A DNA stretch of 64,000 bases from Solen grandis. Taxonomy: Eukaryota; Mollusca; Bivalvia; Adapedonta; Solenidae. The notes beneath the pieces were generated by a model. The model did not search any database, was not told the DNA's origin, and saw only the letters and a list, made by a program, of their open reading frames with translations. The stretch spans positions 26,909,002-26,973,001 of the forward strand of contig CM037777.1 in NCBI GenBank assembly GCA_021229015.1, in the 5' to 3' direction. Both the position numbers and the translations under genes were made by a program. How positions within the stretch are numbered: the stretch's first letter is position 1; each line of letters starts with the position of its first letter. Shown here piece after piece: positions 61,701 through 64,000 of the stretch.

Positions 61701-63216
61701 TTGACATTAGAAACATTAGAAATCTGTTTCAATGTCGAGCAATTGCTATTTTAATATAGTAACAATGTTTGCTATTCTATGACATAAGCGCCGCATTGTG
61801 GGAATGCACTTTGGGGCCTGACTATGTCTAAGTCAATTATTAAATATATATTATATAATTATAGTTATTGTGCAGTTTTATTTTTGGTACCTGCCACCCC
61901 TATAGTTTTATTTGCTTAACTTTCAGGACTAGGTATGCTTTAATGAAAGGCGGCCCTACGTGGTCTAATTGTACGGTTCATTTGCCTGTGCGTTATTTGT
62001 GATTAATTCATTCATCCACTTTAAAAAATGAATTATTGAGGAAAGACAAAGATCAAGTAGGAGACATCGGTACATCCTTTAGAAGAGACAAACATTAAAG
62101 TGCAACGTGAACATGGGTATCTGCAAAAAAAACCCATAAGAATTCTTACTTTGATCCAGAAATGATACATAGACGGAGTCAACGGTAAAACCATTGTAGC
62201 GTTGTGCAGTCAGCCTCTCTCTGATGACGCCCTTAACCTCTGACTTTTGGATAAACCACATGGTTGCACAGTCAATGTCGAAAGCAATGGTGACCTTTGG
62301 ACTCCTGCAGATAAACAGACACTAACAATTATACCGGGAACCAAACATATCAAAATATGGATAAGCAGAAATCAGAGTTCTATCAGAAGATGATCCGAAA
62401 ACTTTAAAAGTGTAATAGCGGTTTTGAAATATAAACACTCACTGTTATCGAATAAAGGTACCGGTAATTCATTCATCATTAAATTATAATCATGATCCTT
62501 CAAATGCTTAAAAATACTTAAGTGCAGATGCAAGCATCTATTGGCAGGGGGTTAAAGGCTCTTCTGCTCAATTATTATAAAATTCCCACGATCACTTTCC
62601 ACACTCGATGCGAAACTTGATGTTGATAATATCTACTTTTTGCCGTCAGATGCATGGATATGTTTATTAATGGTAGTATCAAAAAAAAAAAAAAAATGAT
62701 TTTTAAGAAGAGACATTGTAGCATAATTATATTTAATATGTGTGCATTTGACTTTATATCATTATGCAAAGTGTTTATCTTTTTATTTACATAATGTTTT
62801 TTGTTGTTGTTGTTGTTTTATTTTTGAAGTTGTTGTTTTGTTAGTATGCTTTCCTATGTGTAGACGTGTAACATTGCATCATGCATTTAATTGCATTTAT
62901 AACCATTGATGATTTATATTTTTTCTCATATTGTTTTTGTGTTTGTTTTTATTTCCTCTGTCAGTCTTAACAACCTTTGCTGAAATGACACTAAAAAAGT
63001 TCATATCTGAGAAGAGAAAATATATAAGAATAAATAAATAAATAAAAAAAAAAAAGAAAAAAAGAACAAAGAGCGGCAACAGCATTATGAAGTAAACATA
63101 ATTTTACGATGTCATTTCAAAGAGATGCATTCATTTTTGGTCGTTCATTAATTTTACCTTAGGTCCAAGAACGTGACAGTATACGCTCCAAGTTGTCTTT
63201 TCAAATGATTCTTCGC
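22218..63216 (-). CDS. Adhesion-class GPCR (family B2), 3' eighteen exons; 5' end beyond window
   Basis: Eighteen minus-strand exons join in consistent phase, giving about 790 codons. Order from the N-terminal side: a repeated extracellular segment (63158, 62150), a HormR motif (57453, 54677), the GAIN region (53698, 51223, 45562, 43915), a GPS motif with paired Cys/Trp and HLT (38095), TM1 (31173), TM2 (30695), TM3 (25628), TM4 (25140), TM5-7 (24398), then four small tail exons (24168, 23287, 22827, 22218). In this family the receptor cuts itself at HL|T in the GPS, and the short tethered peptide after the cut activates the seven-helix part, which signals through G proteins. The ligand is unknown. 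Exon 57453-57590 is one base short for its neighbours, so a continuous reading breaks there. The start codon, signal peptide and any adhesion domains lie beyond base 64000. A named orthologue is not claimed. Confidence 0.9.
22247..22826 (-). other. GPCR intron, no feature seen
   Basis: The intron lies between the two last tail exons. A 72-codon open frame at 22405-22623 has no recognisable content. Confidence 0.45.
22827..22859 (-). CDS. GPCR tail micro-exon (33 nt)
   Basis: CTGTATTTCAG precedes it and ACAG|GTAAAG follows it. It encodes [11 protein letters not shown] in phase 1 on both sides, so it could be skipped without changing frame. Confidence 0.55.
22930..23260. repeat. Degenerate duplication next to the tail exons
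   Basis: The stretch 22931-23060 resembles 23118-23250: both carry GAATATT-CA-GGGGA-TTATACA, then TAGTACTGTA, then ATATC-AGGATG-AA-AGGACA. It may be the trace of an exon-containing tandem duplication. Confidence 0.45.
23287..23361 (-). CDS. GPCR Ser/Thr-rich tail exon (75 nt)
   Basis: The acceptor is ACATTGCAG and the donor ACAG|GTAAGA, phase 1 on both sides. It encodes [19 protein letters not shown] and NPAGT, a Ser/Thr-rich cytoplasmic stretch of the type phosphorylated by GPCR kinases in other receptors. The role is inferred. Confidence 0.7.
23362..24167 (-). other. GPCR intron, no feature seen
   Basis: AT-rich sequence with no recognised repeat apart from a short TA run at about 23468-23480. 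Confidence 0.45.
24168..24206 (-). CDS. GPCR tail micro-exon (39 nt)
   Basis: It lies between GCTTCACAG and GTAAGG and encodes [12 protein letters not shown] in phase 1 on both sides. It joins the TM7 exon through the donor at 24398. Confidence 0.65.
24398..24801 (-). CDS. GPCR exon: ECL2 Cys, TM5, TM6, TM7 and start of tail
   Basis: It is 404 nt and starts after TTCTTTTCAG with CWLDQIPFY. The Cys-Trp of extracellular loop 2 would pair with the Cys before TM3. TM5 is [22 protein letters not shown]6 is [17 protein letters not shown] and TM7 is [20 protein letters not shown], all typical of family B2. The tail begins [14 protein letters not shown]. The donor CCAAG|GTGCGC at 24397 is in phase 1. 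If it is not used, the frame runs 20 residues further to a stop at 24336, which would be an alternative C-terminus. Confidence 0.9.
25140..25215 (-). CDS. GPCR exon: TM4 and extracellular loop 2
   Basis: It is 76 nt and encodes [19 protein letters not shown]. With the preceding exon it forms [10 protein letters not shown], the conserved start of TM4. The donor is GGAAT|GTAGGT, phase 2. A GA microsatellite lies just downstream in the intron. Confidence 0.88.
25628..25772 (-). CDS. GPCR exon: TM3
   Basis: It is 145 nt, phase 0 in and phase 1 out. It encodes [20 protein letters not shown] and [12 protein letters not shown], a classic family-B TM3. The donor is GGATGGG|GTGCGT. The intron starts with a long A/T run at about 25580-25600. 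Confidence 0.92.
25838..25878. repeat. Hairpin at the edge of a possible foldback element
   Basis: AATGGTAATTTCACTG and CAGTGAATATTACCATT are near-perfect inverted arms around TTTCAAA. Confidence 0.55.
26201..26300. other. Assembly gap (100 N)
   Basis: Exactly 100 N, a conventional placeholder of unknown real length. It is flanked by inverted sequences: AATTCATCTCGTGAGGAGGA on the left, and TCTCCTCACTCGATGAATTA on the right. Confidence 0.98.
26731..26941 (+). mobile_element. tRNA-derived SINE (family B)
   Basis: An A-box-like GTGGCCAAGTGGTTAGAGCG is followed by CCGCGACATACCAAAGTCG and the family body (TTGGCGCTCAGCATATAAGG, GGTTGGCCCGGCGTCAGGAT, TGCAATGTGGCCGCACTATA). Confidence 0.75.
27915..28085 (-). 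mobile_element. tRNA-derived SINE (family D)
   Basis: The minus strand has a tRNA-like head (CTCCGTGACCAATTAGTTAG) and a B box GAGTTCGAATCTCGGG. The same body recurs at 32395, 41493 and 54195. Confidence 0.55.
28195..28560. repeat. Two-unit tandem, about 180 bp
   Basis: Two units share AAAATTCTAAGT, AAAAGGGGCAT or AAAAAGGCCAT, CTGCCAAAATGATTTTAGGG, CCTTTGAAATG, and end in CTTAACCAGTCCAGAAA. The layout is like the cores of Pearl-type elements but no termini were found. Confidence 0.5.
29241..29480. repeat. 40-bp minisatellite
   Basis: TGCAACAAACATACATAAAT starts at 29241, 29281, 29321, 29361, 29401 and 29441, a period of exactly 40. Degenerate copies flank it on both sides (about 28870-29575). 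Confidence 0.85.
29830..30650. repeat. Dispersed repeat (family E) split by a SINE
   Basis: Segments at about 29835-29910 (GATGAATACCCCCAGATACC, CCATGTCAGACAGTCTTGAT) and 30405-30600 (AAAGGGCCATACCTCATTTA, GTCTACAGACGGACCAACGG) match the contiguous copy at 56290-56545. The SINE at 30023-30278 lies between them. Confidence 0.55.
30023..30278 (-). mobile_element. tRNA-derived SINE (family B)
   Basis: It has the minus-strand family-B body with a degraded B box (GGTTCGGTCC), inserted in repeat family E. Confidence 0.65.
30695..30818 (-). CDS. GPCR exon: TM2
   Basis: It is 124 nt. [19 protein letters not shown] is followed by a hydrophobic stretch and VGCK, whose Cys is the conserved one before TM3. 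The acceptor is TTTTCCTAG and the donor TGTAAG|GTAAGG, phase 0. Confidence 0.9.
31173..31300 (-). CDS. GPCR exon: tethered peptide end and TM1
   Basis: It is 128 nt. [19 protein letters not shown] leads into [20 protein letters not shown], the typical adhesion-GPCR TM1 with its conserved YVGCG-type motif. The acceptor is TTTCATTGCAG and the donor TTCAA|GTACGT, phase 2. Confidence 0.92.
31543..31795 (+). mobile_element. tRNA-derived SINE (family B)
   Basis: It has an A-box-like GTGGCTAAGTGGTTAGAGCG and the full family body ending ACATCGTCTCCAAATGACTG. It is one of the best preserved copies. Confidence 0.75.
32395..32512 (-). mobile_element. SINE (family D) fragment
   Basis: The minus-strand head GGCCTCCGTGACTAGGTGGT and a B-box-like GTAGGTTCGAAGCCC match the other D copies. 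Confidence 0.5.
33718..33860. mobile_element. MITE (family G), second copy
   Basis: The left end GGTAAAGTTCCTGTAATGGT and the inverted right end (GGTAACGTCCCTGTTATGGT) are about 80 percent identical over some 28 bp. The interior is inverted relative to the copy at 15521. Confidence 0.65.
33995..34116. repeat. Palindromic GCGAAAAGACGAAA element
   Basis: Arms of about 48 bp (33995-34042 and 34069-34116) are inverted copies around a spacer of about 26 bp. Each is built of CGGGGCGAAAAG and AAGACGAAA motifs. Similar motifs extend to 33950 and 34195. Open frames on both strands here are by-products of the composition. Confidence 0.7.
34848..35028 (-). mobile_element. tRNA-derived SINE (family B), truncated head
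   Basis: The minus-strand family-B body is present, but the tRNA-like head is missing after TTGGCGCTCAATATATAAGG. Confidence 0.65.
36251..36326. repeat. Foldback with perfect 15-bp arms
   Basis: CAAACACTATACATA at 36251-36265 pairs perfectly with TATGTATAGTGTTTG at 36312-36326. A second inverted pair (TGGCCGT / ACGGCCA) lies just inside. Confidence 0.65.
38095..38232 (-). CDS. GPCR exon: GPS autoproteolysis motif
   Basis: It is 138 nt in phase 0. It encodes [19 protein letters not shown] followed by [15 protein letters not shown]. The pattern C-x2-W...W-x4-GC...C-x-C-x2-HLT-x-F is the GPS signature, and cleavage is expected between Leu and Thr of HLT. The donor is CTAATG|GTGAGT. The acceptor is taken at ATATAAAG before GCTGG; a second AG nine bases on would also keep frame. 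Confidence 0.93.
38733..39336 (+). repeat. Pearl/Helentron-like element, short diverged copy
   Basis: It starts AAACAAAGGGGGCCAAGATT then GCCCTGAATCGCTCATCTGA and ends GCGCTCAGGTGAGCTAAAAA. Inside are one or two diverged core units with AAATGACCCC and GGCGGGACC. Confidence 0.7.
40289..41381 (+). repeat. Pearl/Helentron-like element with about four core repeats
   Basis: The 5' end is AACAAGAGGGCCATGATGGC, a palindrome, followed by CGCTCACCTGAG. Core units with GATGATGCTACATACCAAAT recur every 150-165 bp (40573, 40724, 40889, 41054). The 3' part has GACGCCGGACGCACGGACG, then a hairpin GAGCACGTTGTGCTC and GGTGAGCTAAAA. Confidence 0.82.
41493..41726 (-). mobile_element. tRNA-derived SINE (family D)
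   Basis: The minus-strand head GGCCTCCGTTACCGAGAGGG and a B-box-like GGCTTCGAATCCCGG are followed by a body ending CTGAAATACTGTCG. Confidence 0.6.
42195..42330. repeat. 22-23-bp minisatellite (CACACGGGAGAACACACTGTAA)
   Basis: About six units starting ACACACGGGAGAACACACTG occur in a row, with small variants. Open frames on the minus strand are carried by the repeat. Confidence 0.8.
42887..43258. mobile_element. MITE (family F) containing a 30-bp tandem repeat
   Basis: The left end GAACTCCGCCTTCCATCCAT then ACTTAG is the approximate inverse of the right end (CGCTAAGTATGGTTGGAGGA). Inside, at about 43100-43228, four units of about 30 bp (ATGGAATTAGCCCCTAAGTA then TTTACG) sit in tandem. Confidence 0.6.
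43915..44076 (-). CDS. GPCR exon: GAIN domain, beta-rich part
   Basis: It is 162 nt in phase 0 and encodes [18 protein letters not shown] and [16 protein letters not shown]. The last phrase is the conserved lead-in to the GPS of adhesion receptors. The acceptor is ATTTAAAG and the donor CAA|GTAAGT. Confidence 0.9.
44077..45561 (-). other. GPCR intron dominated by ACATACACAC-type minisatellites
   Basis: Most of this intron is the array listed at 44270-45005. The rest (45005-45561) shows no feature. Confidence 0.6.
44270..45005. repeat. Compound minisatellite
   Basis: From 44270 to about 44725, units of roughly 35-37 bp alternate between GGCACACAGTCACCCATACA and GGAACACAACCATTCATACA, each followed by TACACA. 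From about 44725 to 44925 a different 42-bp unit, AAAAGGGGATAGGTACACAA, recurs four times. Several long open frames on both strands are products of the array. Confidence 0.85.
45562..45711 (-). CDS. GPCR exon: GAIN domain
   Basis: It is 150 nt in phase 0 and encodes [13 protein letters not shown] and [17 protein letters not shown]. The acceptor is TTTCTATAG and the donor TTTCAG|GTAAGT. Confidence 0.88.
46735..46982 (+). mobile_element. tRNA-derived SINE (family A)
   Basis: GGGTGCCTGGATAGCGTAGT then GGTAACG carries the A box, and GGGTCCGATTCC the B box. The body has GTGGGTTTTC and GGTTTCCTCCCACA, and the tail is AAAGTAAATAAAGCTTTAAC. It is about 80 percent similar to the copy at 52842. Confidence 0.8.
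47473..47640. repeat. 35-bp minisatellite
   Basis: Five units starting AGCTACCTGTATATGTTTTC and ending CGGATTAAAAA sit at steps of about 35 bp from 47473. Confidence 0.8.
48440..50390 (+). repeat. Older Pearl-like element interrupted by a younger one
   Basis: Outer sequence at 48440-49028 and 50062-50390 consists of diverged units with AAAAGGGCCA, TTATGGTTCTTGCAG, AAGCTGACATAAACATAAAA and CTTAACCA. It ends CAAAAATCAGATGAGCTAAA, a typical family 3' end. The inner part is the element at 49029-50060. The left end of the outer element was not located precisely. Confidence 0.6.
49029..50060 (+). repeat. Pearl/Helentron-like element with about four core repeats
   Basis: Its ends are identical in layout to the copy at 40289: the AGGGCCATGATGGCCCT palindrome, CGCTCACCTGAG, core units of 150-165 bp, a GACGCCGGACGCACGC run, the GAGCACGTTGTGCTC hairpin and GTGAGCTAAAA. 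It sits inside a related element. Confidence 0.82.
51223..51394 (-). CDS. GPCR exon: GAIN domain, helical part
   Basis: It is 172 nt and encodes [19 protein letters not shown] and [18 protein letters not shown]. The acceptor is TTAACCTCAG and the donor GGCAAG|GTAGGA, phase 2 in and 0 out. Confidence 0.87.
51465..51615. repeat. 24-25-bp minisatellite (ATCTTGAGGGAACGAGAAA)
   Basis: About six diverged units with TATCTTGAGGGAACGAGAAA are present. An inverted, more diverged array lies at 53375-53490. Confidence 0.7.
52842..53087 (+). mobile_element. tRNA-derived SINE (family A)
   Basis: It has the same head (GGATAGCGTAGAGGTAACGC; B box GGTTCGATTCCCGG), body (CACGTGGGTTTTCTCCGGGT) and AAATAAATAAAG tail as the copy at 46735. 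The B box is intact here. Confidence 0.82.
53375..53490. repeat. Inverted copy of the 24-25-bp minisatellite
   Basis: TCGTTCCTGCAAGATAGTTT and CTTAAGATAGT, with repeated TTCCTC, are the reverse complement of the unit at 51465. Confidence 0.55.
53698..53929 (-). CDS. GPCR exon: N-terminal helices of GAIN
   Basis: It is 232 nt and encodes [35 protein letters not shown] and [16 protein letters not shown], an amphipathic helical stretch as in GAIN subdomain A. The acceptor is CTTCTCAG and the donor GAAAG|GTAAAT. Confidence 0.88.
53930..54676 (-). other. GPCR intron with SINE D
   Basis: Apart from the SINE at 54195, no feature was seen. Confidence 0.45.
54195..54395 (-). mobile_element. tRNA-derived SINE (family D)
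   Basis: The minus-strand head is GGTGGCTTCTGTCGCCGAGT and the B-box-like stretch is GTAGGTTCGAAACTC. The body ends with GACCGAGATACTGTC. Confidence 0.6.
54677..54792 (-). CDS. GPCR exon: end of HormR and linker
   Basis: It is 116 nt and encodes [18 protein letters not shown] then [15 protein letters not shown] Cys is created across the upstream splice (TG|T), giving RPC...W...C, the second half of a hormone-receptor motif. The acceptor TTTTTTAAG is AT-rich. The donor is AATG|GTTTGT. Confidence 0.82.
55437..55744 (-). mobile_element. tRNA-derived SINE (family B), longest copy
   Basis: The minus strand starts at 55744 with CCGTCCCCGGTGGCCGCGTG and has B box GATCGATCCCC-like sequence. The body and a tail to TTGGTTGGTTTAACGTCTCA (plus-strand reading, 55437) follow. 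It shows the family's full 3' end. Confidence 0.7.
56290..56545. repeat. Dispersed repeat (family E)
   Basis: It contains GATGAATACCCCAAGATACC, CCATGTCAGACAGTCTTGAG, ATCAAGCGAATCATACAGTA and TCTTGTCTACAGACGATAGA, matching the interrupted copy at 29830-30650. Confidence 0.55.
57453..57590 (-). CDS. GPCR exon: HormR motif, one base out of frame
   Basis: The acceptor TTTACAG and donor CCTG|GTAAGA are good. The upstream exon hands over phase 1, which reads [19 protein letters not shown] and then a stop at 57529-57531. The downstream exon needs phase 2, which reads [20 protein letters not shown] and on to SRP(C), the HormR hallmark, but meets a stop at 57563-57565 upstream. The 138-nt exon is therefore one base shorter (or two longer) than frame requires, and the break must lie between about 57531 and 57563. 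It could be a sequencing error, a null allele or a decaying gene. Confidence 0.75.
58157..59896 (+). repeat. Pearl/Helentron-like element, longest copy with 165-bp core array
   Basis: It has the same ends as the copies at 40289 and 49029. The phrase ATGATTTGTACAATCTTGGT recurs at 58527, 58692, 58857, 59022, 59187 and 59352, a period of exactly 165. Because 165 is divisible by three, one frame stays open for 312 codons; it is repetitive and is not taken as a gene. The 3' part has runs of GGACGGAC and the GAGCACGTTGTGCTC hairpin. Confidence 0.85.
59928..61375 (+). repeat. Tandem-core element with about seven 167-bp units
   Basis: It begins with AAGAGCTCCGCTGAGAGCGG then GGCA, a short hairpin. 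Units with GTGACCTTCAAGTGTGACCT, GAAAACTACGCTCTGCACAT and AAGATACAGAGCGGACACA recur at 60319, 60486, 60653, 60875, 61041 and 61209. It ends in ACGGACGGACGAAAGACCAG. The layout resembles the Pearl-like elements but the sequence differs. Confidence 0.75.
62150..62304 (-). CDS. GPCR exon: extracellular repeat unit
   Basis: It is 155 nt and encodes [19 protein letters not shown] and [17 protein letters not shown] then SVYVSFLDQ. The end ([15 protein letters not shown]) resembles the end of the previous exon ([12 protein letters not shown]). The acceptor is TTATCTGCAG and the donor CAAA|GTAAGA, phase 1. Confidence 0.8.
62305..63157 (-). other. GPCR intron, simple sequence only
   Basis: A-runs occur at about 62682-62696 and 63043-63062, and GTT repeats at about 62802-62838. 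No other feature was seen. Confidence 0.45.
63158..63216 (-). CDS. GPCR exon: most upstream one visible
   Basis: It is 59 nt and encodes [19 protein letters not shown]. The acceptor is TTTCAG and the donor CTAAG|GTAAAA, phase 2, matching the next exon. Its size and content suggest it is the end of a small beta/alpha domain whose start lies beyond the window. Confidence 0.72.
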
Positions 63217-63434
63217 CTGAAATTGAAGGGAAAATGTCTATAAACAAAAGGCTTGTCTTTCAAAGGAAATCATAACAAGGAAACGAAAAGTATCATTTTT
63301 CCTTATAAATACTAAAAAGCTGAACAAAACAACCACGTATGACGCATCTAACGCTATAAATGTATGTCCATATTTCATGTTTGGTTTTAGATCATTCCAC
63401 TGAAATAGCAATATAATATTTTCGAAATAAACTT

Positions 63435-63602
63435 CAGTTGAACCTGTTGAAGGGATCACCTGTATTATGCGACCAACGCGTATTTAGCGGTCAGTTTAAA
63501 TATTACCAAGCTTGCATTTTGTTATATGTTTGACCTTCATTTACCGACCACCTCTGTTATACTCTTGTTCCCTTGACTGACCGCTTAGGACAGGGTTGAC
63601 TG
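63435..63602. mobile_element. pogo/Tc1-like MITE, second copy
   Basis: The ends CAGTTGAACCTGTTGAAGGG and GGACAGGGTTGACTG, with internal TTTAGCGGTCAGTTTAAATA, match the copy at 2751-2934. The right end is flanked by TA. Confidence 0.6.
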
Positions 63603-64000
63603 TATATATACATCACCTGTGTCAGACAATTCTCAATTATCTTTGCTATACTCTTGTTCCCTTGACTGGCCGCTTAGGACAGGGTTGACTGTATATATAC
63701 GTCACCTGTGTCAGACAATTCTCAATTATCTTTGCTATACTCTTGTTCCCTTGACTGGCCGCTTAGGACAGGGTTGACTGTATATATACGTCACCTGTGT
63801 CAGACAATTCTCAATTATCTTTGCTATACTCTTGTTCCCTTGACTGGCCTCTGAGGACAGGGTTGACTGTATATATACGTCACCTGTGTCAGACAATTCT
63901 CAATTATCTTTGCTATACTCAGGGTTGACTGTATATATCGTCACCTGTGTCAGACAATTCTCAATTATCTTTGCTATACTCTTGTTCCCTTGACTGGCCT
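63561..64000. repeat. 89-bp tandem array including a MITE end
   Basis: ACTCTTGTTCCCTTGACTGG starts at 63561, 63650, 63739, 63828 and 63978, and a shortened unit starts at 63917. The period is 89. Each unit contains the MITE right end (CCGCTTAGGACAGGGTTGAC then TG) followed by TATATATACGTCACCTGTGT. The array runs off the window. Confidence 0.88.

Larger units (their letters stand above)
57591..62149 (-). other. GPCR intron filled by two tandem-core elements
   Basis: It contains a family-D SINE scrap (about 57668-57705), a CT tract (about 58060-58095), the Pearl-like element at 58157 and the 167-bp array at 59928. No receptor exon was seen. Confidence 0.55.

Overview
The window is eukaryotic, AT-rich genomic DNA with long introns. 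It carries Pearl/Helentron-like repeats with tandem cores, several tRNA-derived SINE families, DNA-transposon MITEs and a RING-less B-box (TRIM-like) gene. This combination points to a bivalve mollusc. The assignment is an inference from repeat and gene style, not from a marker gene. There is one 100-base assembly gap at 26201-26300.

Three host genes can be supported. (1) 5458-7143 (+) is an intronless 561-residue TRIM-like protein with two B-boxes, a coiled coil and a C-terminal beta-propeller-like region. (2) 12770-18471 (+) is an eight-exon, secreted-looking alpha/beta hydrolase of 332 residues with a CHSSG nucleophile elbow. It includes a 27-nt micro-exon. (3) 22218 to beyond the right edge (-) is a large adhesion-class G-protein-coupled receptor. 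Eighteen exons are visible here: repeated extracellular segments, a hormone-receptor (HormR) motif, a GAIN region, a GPS cleavage motif, seven membrane segments and a Ser/Thr-rich tail built from tiny phase-1 exons. Its true N-terminus lies beyond base 64000. Genes 2 and 3 converge tail to tail. The HormR exon of the receptor (57453-57590) is one base out of frame with both neighbours. This is either a real break in the gene or a base error.

The rest of the window is mostly repeats. Six copies of a Pearl/Helentron-like family lie at 1021, 10331, 38733, 40289, 49029 and 58157. The copy at 49029 is inserted into a related older element. There are four tRNA-derived SINE families, a pogo-like MITE (2751, 63435), a piggyBac-like MITE with TTAA flanks (9324), two further MITE pairs (13043/42887 and 15521/33718), a LINE 3' fragment at about 3953-4401, a symmetric foldback at 33995-34116, and many minisatellites with periods of 22, 30, 35, 40, 42, 89, 165 and 167 bp. 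Most long open frames outside the three genes are passages through these tandem repeats.
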